Part shown: in pieces, positions 39,001-51,000 of the stretch | Layout: each line of letters opens with the position of its first letter | Numbering within the stretch: position 1 is the first letter of the stretch | Assembly (NCBI GenBank): GCA_013433145.1 | Contig: CM024177.1 | Span: 5,234,110-5,298,109 of the forward strand | DNA length: 64,000 bases | Origin: Ascaris suum | Taxonomy: Eukaryota; Nematoda; Chromadorea; Rhabditida; Ascarididae | Direction: 5' to 3' | The notes under the pieces: generated by a model | Databases searched by the model: none | Told to the model about the DNA's origin: nothing | What the model saw: the letters and a program-made list of their open reading frames with translations, nothing else | Program-made: the position numbers and the translations under genes

Positions 39001-42000
39001 TCCAGGGAGTTGATCTTGCTGTAGAAGAATTCGACTTCTTTGCTGACTTTCCCCATAATCGAAATCACTAAGGATCGGCTTCTTCCCCCGCACAGTGTTG
39101 AAAACTGGAATCATTTGAGTTTCACTGCAATGAGGGTTACATAGATTTGCCTGATTCGCTGGTCGCTACACTAAACATCGAGTGTCTTGAATGAAAAATC
39201 ACTTAATTCCTATGTTGCATTTGCTTGTTTGTGTTAATTGTGTCCAAATCCTTTATCATTCGATTTTGCATATTTCCAAAGGAATGATCATTATCGAAGA
39301 GACTTGTCATTGCTCCTGGAGACACATCCTTGTATGATGATGTTTTAGGTCGTCTTAAGAACTTAGTTACATTGAAAGCGGATTCAAATGCGCTCACTGA
39401 ATTGGTGCCAACAATTGGCGAGTGCTCTTCACTCCTGGAATTGTACCTTTTCAATAATCAGCTCACGGTTAGTGCCGTTTTCGTTTGTTTCTGTTTATCG
39501 CTCATTTACTGCCCTCTCTTCTTTCTCTTCCGTCCAGTCTCAGATTTTTTTTTTTTGAAGAATATTTTCGGTACCAACTCGGTTAGTTCAGAGAGATTAA
39601 GCAATATCTTATCAATTCGTTTCTGCACTCAGGTGGTGCAATCGTCATAACGCCTAGTTTATATTTTCTGCAATTTTGCATATTATTCTCAAAAAAGTTT
39701 TTCAGACTCTGCCAGCTACTATCGGTGGATTAAAAGAGCTCAGTGTGCTTTCCATTGACGAAAATCAGCTCGAGGAAATTCCTTCTGCAGTATGTTTCTA
39801 TTCTATATTTGAATGCACATTAGCTGATGATGCTATATTTTATAAGCTTGTTACCTGGCTGCATTTTGCAGGTGAATTGCTAATTGCATTTGAATGTGCC
39901 ATCTTAGGTATATGATGTCGGTGTGCATTTTTCCGCAAAATTTACTATCATTTTGCACTAGTACTTAATAAATACGCGTAACAACAAGCATGATATTCTT
40001 TGTTTTCTCTTCTTTTTGTGCTGGAATTCGACATTTCACCTAACGAATATACGTTGCAAAGCGTCTCAGGTATCTCGCGCAGGTGCCGTGTTCTGGTTTA
40101 GTGTTGCCGAAGAGGTTTTTGCAGGTATGGGGAGTGGGAAAAGGTGATGGCCGGAAGGTTCCGTTTAACCGATTGATCGCTCTGAAGAACGTAAGAAGTG
40201 CACATAGGTAGTGCAGGGTTTATTAAAATGGGTCGCAGATTAGTCTCCAGTGTGATATATTGGTTTGTATAAAGGCTTTTATTATAAAGTTCCACTCTAC
40301 GTTGCCTTTCACTTTAAGTTGCACTTCAATCAAGCAACCGCTTGCAATACCCACACTGCAGATAACGGGAGTGCATCAAAAGAGATCATTATTTAGTGGG
40401 TGGATGAGTTTGCAAAACTGCTGAATGCACATTCTGTCATATTTGCATAGAATGTGCTTTTAGATTGGTGGATGTTCCAAGCTGTCGATATTGACATTGC
40501 GTGGCAATCGTCTTCGCGAACTTCCGCTTGAGGTCGGTCGACTCGCCAATCTACGAGTTCTAGATCTATGTGACAACATCCTTGCGTTCCTTCCATTTAC
40601 AATTAACGTTCTCTTCAACCTTCGTGCACTCTGGCTATCTGTGGATCAGGTAGGTAATATAGTTGCTGTTATCTCCCAAGACTACGGCATCTTTCTTTGA
40701 GAAACAATGAAGTAAATCTATTGGCAGTTTTCACAGATCTTTATTAGTGATGACTAGTTATTCATTTTTTGCTTGTGTGGAGACTTCGCACTTGATTTTA
40801 CCATCACCTGCTCAAAGCACATCCTCTGGATGCATAATTTCCCCATCAGATCTTTTTGCGGGTTAAAAAAGGCGCGGGGAAGTGAAAAAAACCACTGTCA
40901 GGTTGTAAGCATGAGCGGGTGATAGGGGGGAATTTCTTGAGTGGTCGTGCCGTGTATGAGAATTTTGGAAAGATTTGATACTCAATCCAGAGTGTATGCG
41001 AACACCTCTTCTCCAGTACCCACTGTGAGTGATCACAGAATTTTTTGGAAGAATTGTCTATTGAAGTTGTTATGGAGGGATTAGGATCGCCATCATCACC
41101 ACCCCCCGGTCCATCCCCATATGTGCATGGTTTGTCCTTGTCAAATAAGAGGATGTGTAGCTGATAAGCTTCAAAAATCGCGACAGCTTTTTCCATGATT
41201 CAGAGGTTATAGTTAATGGCGCTTTCAGTTTAAAAGGTGGTTGCATCTCGTTAAGGTTTTACATTCTCTGCTAGTTTACGTTTTCTTTGTGACTGTTGGT
41301 TGTTGCAGTCCTGTTTCAGTCGGATCTGGGCTCTATCGAATTCTTTCTACATATAGTCTTGAAATGCGGGTTGCTTTCCTCAAAAATTTCTCACATATGA
41401 GGAGGCTAGAAAGTTGTCCGAAAATCTCTTGTCCAATAAAACTTCACCTAAATACATACCGTGAAATATTCCAGAATCCGCTAGCGTTATAAAGGATCGC
41501 TTCTAGAATCGTCTATTTTTGTTATAAAAGGGAACTTCCAGAATCTTAATCTAGTTTGTCGAAATGTTGGAGAGGTGGATTCGGAGGTAATCTTTCATGT
41601 TGCTTATGGGAAATGAAACATTTTCTGTGGAATGAAGCACCTCATTGCAGACATCCCCACTTGTGCCTTTCGAGTCTGCACAAGATCCTGTCACACGCGT
41701 TAAAGTGCTCACCACATATCTCCTTCCTCAAGGCAAATGCCAAGGTTATTGCTGTCCTTTCTCCGTAGTATTTCCATTTGTTCAGCTCATTTTAAGTGAC
41801 ATTTCAAAGCTTAGCGTATTTGAAGAGTTAAGCAAGTGGGAGAATGTCGCTAAATCTCGTTGCGTAATGTGAGCCCTACCAATTAGGTACTCGAAGTCGC
41901 ACGACCATGCTGAGTGGGAGGGGATGTGCAGAAGTACATAATCATCTCTCTCGGTCACATTCGGGTAGATCTTCTTATATTTGGAATGGTTTTTTCGATT

Positions 42001-45000
42001 CATTTTCTGTTTTACGTCGCACCACTACAGGGCATACGTGGTAGCAAGTCGACCATTAGATATTAGGAGAGAGCGGCTGTTTTTTACGGATTATAGAGGT
42101 CGGTATGAAGGTGTACCTTGTTCTACCCCGAAGTTTATCCAAAAATACTCCGGTATTGCAGTTTATAAGCGTTTTTTATTCCTTTGTATCAGGCTGGATT
42201 GATGGACGTTTGGAGTACGTAGGGGGAAATATTAACTTTCCGATTACGATACACTGGCAAACAGAGTGCATTCACAAACAAAACATATAACGTTTTATGT
42301 TAAGCGAAGCTTTCTGCCATCGGCTGCAGGGACAGCTCCCCTGTTTAATGGGAAAGCACCATGTTTGTCGTCTGACTCTAATTAAATATTTTAATTCAGA
42401 AGAGGCAGGTTTAATGCACCCGCGACGTGTTAGTGCGGGAGTGAGCGTGAGATTCGGCAGTGAAGAAGGAGCTAGCGATGAAGATGAATCTGTTGGCCAT
42501 TTTGAGCGTAAAGGTACACCACATCCGAAAACGCGATCGCGTGCTGTCACCCCACGTAGACAGTCGATTGACGGACATTTCATACCCCATAGCGACAGTG
42601 TAAGCCTACCTTGCGTTTACTTCCGCTTAATCTAATTAACACATATTCTGGATGAATGCTGAGTAATGCAGTAGTCGCTGTCGTTAAGTCGTGTCTTATG
42701 TGAACCACTCCGAATTTTAGTGGGTTGGGGGAGGGAGCGGAAGGGGAGCGAGTGTTCTATTTGAGGTGTTTTCTTTTTTTTGATATTTCTGTACCACCAC
42801 TCCCTCAGTGACAGGCAGCATAAGATAACTAGTGGTGTCTTCATTTGCTGCCTTCATAACACATAAAACAGTGTTATCAGTATGACATTAAAACGGCCTT
42901 TTCAGTTATTTTCCTTCAGTGTTCTTTAGTTATTGCTTCTATCGAGACAAGGAAGTGACAGCTTTTGACCGACAATATCCGGCTGGCGGACCAACGATAA
43001 CGAGCAATACTGTAATAGTGACTGATCACCGTGTTTGTCTACTAATGTATCGCTGCGTCGAATATGCTTGGAGTGACCTAACGGAAAGCTGTCTGACAGA
43101 AAATGCTCTTTATCTATTCTGAGAGAGAAACGAGAGGATCGAGGTCCATGTTGTACATGGATGCCGCCTTCCCTTCTCTAGAATCGAGCACTTCATTTGT
43201 GCTGCTCTCAACTCAGCTTATTTTGGATCAGGGTTAAATCTGCCCATGGCCGGACAATCATATTTGACCTAATCGTGATCGAGTTTATCTCGTGTCCGTT
43301 TGATCTTGCATTAAAAGCGCTACTTCCGGCCGTGACGGGGATCGAATTTAACCCAGGATGCATCATTTGTTTTGCTATCTCTTTTTTGTTTTGTTTTTCC
43401 TTAATTTATCTGCGGAGCCAACAAGCTTTTCAGAATGTGCCCTCTGTTTCCGTCTCTTAAGCCCTCTTTTTCATCATTTAATGACCTCGAATCATTGCAT
43501 GGCTTGAATTGGTGCTCGAAAGAAGGCGTTTGAGTATATCATTCTTCCTTGTTTCAGAACGACAACTCGGATTCAACATTGTCACTAAGAAGAAAGAGTG
43601 CTGGCGATGTGCCAAATTCAGATGGCAGCATCTTTCAACGATCCTCACAGATCGAATCCGAAAACAGTGAATATCGATCCAAGGCGCATCATTCAGAGGT
43701 TCTCGCTTTTCTTTGTCAGTTATTAATTCGGAATGTTGTACACTGCTTAAGACCGGCAATTGAATTTACCCTCTCTTCTTATTGAATGGGATGTCGGGAT
43801 TCGGCAGTGCTGCCTTTGATATTTCACTTCGAATTAGTATAGCTCATGTTCAGTCTTGCGCCAGTAACTGTTCTGTGCTAGGCATGCGCTCCCGCATCGG
43901 GCACAAATTCGTGGCTTCGGAACTCTAAGCACTTTATGAGGGGTTCGCCCCACTTTCATATTCTCAATCGTTTTATTTTCTGATTGAGGGCTTAGTCCCT
44001 TCAAAAATCGAATTCAGCCGATTATAGATATTGTTTAGGGGACTTTCGAAGGATTCGTTTGTTCTGAGAGGGTTGTCCTCAGCTGCAAGGTCACTTAATA
44101 AATTGCGATTGCATTTTGGACTTGTACTCTTGCTGAGATATTTCTTACGATATCCGTTATTCTTGCACGCATTCTAGCCTTATTAGAGTTTCTTTCCTCT
44201 TTTAATGTCAACACCCCTTCAGGAAGCTGTGATCGCAGAGGTCGTTTGTTTTACTGTAAATATTAATTATAGGCGGAAGAGGTGAATGGAGTGAAAATGC
44301 CGAAATCAATAATGCGCAACGTTTCCTCGACGTCGAGGTGTCACATAACGATTGTTCGAGATGCGATCAGCGGTTTTGGATTGTCGTTGGCCGGTGGTCG
44401 TGATTCAGAACCTTTTAAGGTTAATGTGGTCGTTGTCTTGAAGTGCTTTTTGTAACATCGATCGAGATCTATGCATGTGGACGAGAGCGGAGGTTATTTT
44501 AGAAGGAATGTGGGAGGTGAGAAGGTTAGAGGGCTACTGCTTCGTAATTCTAAACGACGAGTTTTCACTCTTCCCGTGTGGATGTGATTTCTTCATTTTT
44601 CATAATGTGGACTTGCTTAATTTCTTTAACGCCTCGGGATTTCAGTGCAAAATTTTTGTTGTTAATTAAAGGTAAATGATACGGGGTTATTCATCTCTCG
44701 TGTCGTCGACCGAGGACCTTCAGAAGCAGCCGGATTGCTTGTCGGAGACAAAATACTTTCTGTGAACGGCGTCTCAGTTGTCGACGAGCCTCATCATGTA
44801 AGAGGTTTTTTCGCTTATTTCCTAGTTATCAGCTAAAATAAGAAATGTCTGAAATTGATGGATATAAATCTTTGAATAGAAACTCAGAGTTATGAATTTC
44901 TAAGCTTCTTAAAGGATGACGATCACAGTAAATAGGTTTCAGAGATTCGTTTAAAAGTTTTTTGGTTTTCTTCAGTCTCTTTTGGAAGTGAATATTAGAA

Positions 45001-48000
45001 GCATTAACTGCTAATCGCGGCCTTGAAGAATCTGACAGTGGTTTTAATTATGCAGTGCACTCATATTAGGGCCATTTTTCAGACATAACTTTCGTTTTGC
45101 TCGTTTCTCGATCTACCTGGAATTCTCTTTAGTCATGGGTTCCTCATATTATTATTATGTTATTTGATATTATGTTTGATTATTAGGATCTATTATCGTG
45201 GGACATATTGGATACGTTAGATTATGCTAGTCATGTTAGTTATAGACGTTATATTAGATATATTCTTCCATTATGTTAGAGCGATTCGGACACATATTAG
45301 GCGGCCTCTGTGCTTGTTGTCGTGAGTGCAAGAGTATTCTGTGTAGTTTTAGTCATTTCTCAAAAACACTTATCGCCTCGTGTGAATCATCGGTCACCTC
45401 AACGTGGCGGTTTGTGCTAGCCAGGCTTGATGTTTAGATGAGCACTGTGTTGGTGCTTCGAGTAGTTGGCGTTATTTAAAATGACGCTTGTTTATGAAAT
45501 GATTGAAGGTGGTTGCCGAAATGATGCAAAAGGAGGACAAGTTGGAATTGCTCGTTGAACGAGACGCCGTCGCGAGTACATCTTATTCTGGCTGTCATGT
45601 TCGTTGTTCTTGTACACTTGTGAATGCACTTCTTTGTTTTTCTTGCTGCTATAATATTCTTAGTTGGTTAGCTGTGGGTATAGCCATGCACTTTTTGGTT
45701 AAAATATTTTACCTCTTTGTTTCTGTATTTAAAAGTGCGATGAGGACAAAAATGGTGTAGCTGTGTATTTTTACCTTGGTGGGTAATGAATATTCATTGC
45801 TGTGGGAAATATGCAAAAATTGTCGAATTTTTTAAAGCATGCATTTTATTGAGAGACGTGCCACGGGCAACTATTATTTTTCACTGAGGTGGTTGTGAAT
45901 GCGAGATAACCTTCATTTGAGTTCTTTTTTTTTAGATAGAGAGGCAAGTCATTGCTATATTGTGCCTTGTTTTATAAACGCATCTCCGACATTCTCTGCT
46001 ACCCTCACATGTCGTGTTAGTTCCAGTATATTGTAGTGCACTTTTTGAAAATTTGGGCCAGGGTCACTTGTGGCAGTGTCTATTTGTGAGTAAATTTTTC
46101 TGAATGCCCTGTTTTTACTGACTCTTATTCTCGGTGTTTTCTTGTTAGTTATTATATTCAATAATGTTCAATACAGCACCAACTTATAAATTGCTGAAGT
46201 TTTAGTTACCAAGTAAAATTTATTCACAAATTTGAGGGGCAAAATTGTCGTCAAAACGACTTATTGCAGTGCCCATATCTTGTGGAGCAATCATTACGAA
46301 TATTTCATAATGATATCGGACGCTGAAGACTTTTCTTTTCTTCCGTTTTTAATTTCGAAAGTCCCACACTATGGTCGCACGAATCCTTTGTTCACTTTCG
46401 CAGTGGTCGAGCTGCCCTGTTTCGCATTGACTTAGCTCTATGTAATATGATCTTCCACCGTTTTCTTCCTCTTCCTTAACCATCTGAAGTGATCGTTGTA
46501 GTACTGATGCGTGCATCTTTCAAACAGAATTCTGTCTGCTTGCAGAGTGTTGTGTGGTTGTGTGAGTGTGTTATGAGGGTATTGATTTGTATAAGAGAAA
46601 TGCAAATGATCACTTTAAATGTCAGATATTTGAGTTTTATAGGAAGAAAAAAAGAAGCAAACGCAGCTGAATGGTGAGGGTGGGGGCCCGATTGCAAGCG
46701 AGGAGGTGATCTCAACGGCGATCGATCGTGATTTGAATGGTTCGTTAGGCTTCGAGGAACAAATCGACGACGGACATGTTGTTGTTTCATCGGTTGTTGC
46801 ATTGAGCGATCCTGGAAAGGAAGCTCGAATACAAGTAGATGACCTTGTTCTGTTGGTTTGTTTTGTTGATTTCGACTTGTTTGGTCAGCTGAATGGTGCG
46901 TTGCTGTGAGTGGAGGGGGTGGGGAGGGGGAAGTGGAGTGGAAGGTGATCGCAGCCTTTTTTTGCTGGGAAGAGATGTCATCGATTGTAGGAATGTTGAT
47001 GGTAATGGGCATACTTCGTTGTTATCACGCATAAAACGAGCTATAGGATCAGATATACAGAATGCGGGGATCGTAAGAATACAACATTTGGACGGTTATG
47101 CAGTTTGAGAAGGCGACTTTCGAATAGGAAGATGCAAAAATTTAATGGAGGAAGAGAGGGAGAGAGTTGGAGTTCGTGTGACACCATTCCAAACTATCAC
47201 AAGTTTATCTATAGATCAGTGTCTATTTGAGTTGAGGCGTGATTCTGTATGGTATTTGATTCTGAGGCAGTTAGCAGATGGCAATGAGTTGGTATGAGTG
47301 TAGGATGCAGTTCGAAATAAGTGAAGAGATGTTAAGAAATTTGCAGTGAAAATGTAAGAATTTTATTTCATATGAGTTCTTCCATAGCTGTTGTTAATGG
47401 AAGAGCTTTTTGTCGTTGGGGAGCTCCGTCTGGTATTCCCAAGATCCTAGCTTAGTTCTTCATTGTTGATGGAATTCAGCTCCTTCAGACTGACGGGACC
47501 GCCATACCGGGAGCGCATTTGGATTTAGCTAATTCATTAACTGCCGATGAGAACGCGAATGAAGCTTATGTGGTGGTGGAACGTCAACAACCATCAAAGC
47601 TAGAGGAACGAAACACAGTGGTATCGCTATCACAGTCCTCGTTACCATCAACTATCTCCGAAACTCCAACGGAAGGTGCATTCACAACCGATACCCAAAC
47701 AGAAGCTTCTCTCGTAGTCGATGTCGCAGAAAGCAGTGACCGCTCGGTTGCAGTGGCAGCACTCGCCACACCGTCTGCGGAGCATGTGACTGAAGACTGT
47801 GGATTTGCCGAACGATTTGCTAGGGACCAACCGATGGAAACGCCTCTGTCTTCTGCTTCTTCCCAAGCAGTTAGTAATCGGATTTTTTTCTTTCTGAAAG
47901 GAGGGAGGGCAGGGCAACAACTATTTGGCGTGACGTTTTGTAGTTGCTTATTTTTGCATATGTCATCTGTCGTCTCTTTCTGAGGAGGGAGCCTTATTAC

Positions 48001-51000
48001 CATAGTTTATTGTCTTTCATATGAATATGTCCTGCAGGAGCAAACTGCCGACGGGGAAGTCTCGAAATTTTAGGAAGTTATTGGCTTTTTATTGCTGAAA
48101 AGATAGCTTAGAAGTGACAGGTGGCAAAAAAGTAACGAGGAAGCGATGGGTTTTTTGTTCTTGCTGATGGTTTATTTCGTTGGGAGAGTTGACGATGTGA
48201 GCGTGACTAAGAAAGTAGAACCCATAATGATTTTGTAGCTTTTTTGTTATGAGGTGATCGCTTTTCCTATGATTAAAAAACAATTGGTTGCATTCGCTTT
48301 ATGTTACTGCTTCGGAAGTAAAATATGACAAACCGAAGCAAATTTCAGCAAGTATTCGAAACGATAACATGGCATACTATTGGACTTGGTTCATCTGTTA
48401 TGAATGGCGAATTCAATTTCGCCTTTCGTGTTCCCTCGTTCTCCCTTCTCCTCCGTCAACCTCTCCTTCATTCATGTAGATATTATGAATTCCAGCTATT
48501 TCTTATACCCATTTGCCATCTTTGATAGATGTTCGTCAGAAACAGTTTCAGTTTATAAAGAGTACATTAAAATGTTTTCCAATGATTCTGCCGGTGAGAA
48601 TAGAAGTGGTGTTCAGGGAGCAGCAGTGGAGCATGCGATGCTGACACACCCAACCCTAAACGGGAATCGCCGAGCCGTGTTGGTCCACCGGTGGCACCAA
48701 AGCCGAAGATTTCTGTTAGTGGTTGCGAGTCCAGCGCCGGCGTGTCATCAAATAAGGTGCGATTGTGATCTCCCATCGTCCACAAATAACCTCCAGTCTC
48801 ATTTCTTTATGGTCTGGTTGATCGGCCAGTGTATTGCGATGAGTGGAGGGGCGTGAGTCTGCAAGTGGATGGCGTTCAGGAGCGCATGTTGTGTTTCATT
48901 TCGGGTTTTCCTGCGGTGCTTAGGAGTGGATTAGGACACCTTTGAGTGACTACATGCTTTCTTTATCTCTTCTGTGCACGATCTGTTCTCCGCTTCTCCT
49001 CTTGCTCTTAAAATATATCGTAGCTGTAACGGCTGTGTTGATCTTTTGGGATGAACGTTGAAATTGTTTATATTCACATCAGTTTTGCGGGCCGTATTGC
49101 CTTTGTACCTATCGTTGCTACTCCTTCACTTTTGGGGCTGTTGCCCACTAGTTATGTATTTCCACCAGTTTGCTTTACATGAAGATGCAGATTGCGTTAA
49201 AATTTACTGTACTGTTACAATTTCGGTTTTAGTTCGTTTTGCAATATTTTTGTAATGAAAAGTTCTTATCCTCAGTACTTTTACCCTTTAATAATACTTC
49301 CTAATTACAATTACAAATAATGCAGATGCGAAGACAGCGTGAGTTTATTGAAGTAGAAAAGTAATAGGCGCGAGTATTGCTCATTTGTTGTTTTACTTCT
49401 AATTTCGTAATCTTTTATTTTCTTCGCTACTGACTACTTATGGTTATTTTTTTCAGCAGCAGCCGCACAATAAGGATCAGTCGAGCATAAATGAACCAGA
49501 GAAGATGACATTGCTGTCGAAGATCAGGAAATTCGAAAGCGCTGCTCAAATACCCGATTGTGATCCTAATCCTAATGCACAGCAAGTGCCCCGTATGTTG
49601 GTTTCAGTTTTCATTGTTCATGCGATTTGCGCGGAAATTTCAGTTAAATTACAGATGAACAGGGAAGGGTGTAAGATCCGACACATCATTTATAGATTTT
49701 TTTAATAGCAGCAGAATTCTTCTGCTGATGATTGTTGCCGAATGTTAGTTGATAACAACCTGTTGATATTGAGTATAACTCGGAATGGGGTGACGGCTTG
49801 AAATTGAACCGCAAAAAGCTGATTTCAGAGAATCTCGTATGCGTACAAACGTCTCGCTTAATTGGATCTAAGTAGCCAGTAGAAAATGTTAGTGGCGCCA
49901 AGGTTTTTTAATTGATACAAACGTTCTACTTAAGAGAGCGATTGCAGCTCATATGAGCAGAATAAATTCGACAATTGAGAATGGTAGTTTTGTCTTATTG
50001 AGGTTTCTTCTTTTACTAATCAAATGCAAATTGCAGCGAAGAAGCCGTTGGTGAGCGAGGAAGACGTACGAAAGATGAAAGAGGAGGAAAACAAGAAACT
50101 TGCTGCGGTCACTGCTTCGTTTCCGATTGCGGTTGAAGAATACATTGACGATGATTTGTCTTTTGAACACATTCTCAATAACAAGTTAGTCGTTCAGAAA
50201 CACACACATCTGCATTTCACAGATCCTCTAAGTCAGGCGGACCGTTTACAATACGGGGAAATGGCGGCCCTAATCGAGGCGTCGATTAGCCCTCATTTAT
50301 CCATTTATTCCATAATTCTCGTGCAATTTACGCCGGCTGCTGCTACGTTCTGAAGTTGGCATGGCCGCAGGTTTCCATGTGCCCAGCTCACTTTTTTTTT
50401 CTGCTTTTTCGGCTTCGCTTGATTGATTATTTTAATAGGAGGGGGTGTGTATTGGAAGTGTCGTTTGGTAGTTTAGAAACGTGGTTGAATTCGAAGAACT
50501 TCGCAGACTGACTGAAATCATTGCTTAATGCCGCGCTCTTTGCAAGTGATCCACATCTCTGAAGTTGTAATCAGCTTTCAAATGACCCGTGAGATGTGTT
50601 TTATGATTTTATTATTGGAATATCACTTTTGAAAGTGTTATTTCCTTAATGACTAAACATGCGTTGGCATACACTCTGCGAGACGACGTGTAAATAACTC
50701 TTGAAGTAGTTTTTATTTGAGTCATTCAAATATTTATTGTGCAATTAAGACAATAGTGCGTTCGTCTGTTTTTAGTGCGATACCAAGTTGCATACCTCGA
50801 ATTGTACGTACCAAAAACGCAGAGAGACGTCTCATCGCAGCTGCGAAACAAGCAAAGGGAACTGGTGAGTCGTCGGACACTTCAGATATCGCTGAGACTA
50901 CACTTAGCGAACTTCAGAAACGTCAGATATGGAGACAAGCGAGGTGAATGTTGTTGTTGTTGAGTGATCCCCTGAGCAGCTTTGTTTTCTTCCTGATGCT

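Noticed and set aside
40846..41196. 116-codon minus-strand frame in a Scribble B intron
   Set aside because: Only a glycine/aspartate-rich patch stands out; no domain or promoter context.
46476..47012. 178-codon frame on the minus strand
   Set aside because: It lies opposite the PDZ2 exons, is low-complexity (proline, histidine, serine) and is explained as the antisense of coding sequence.
47584..48003. 139-codon minus-strand frame
   Set aside because: Antisense of Scribble B exon 18.
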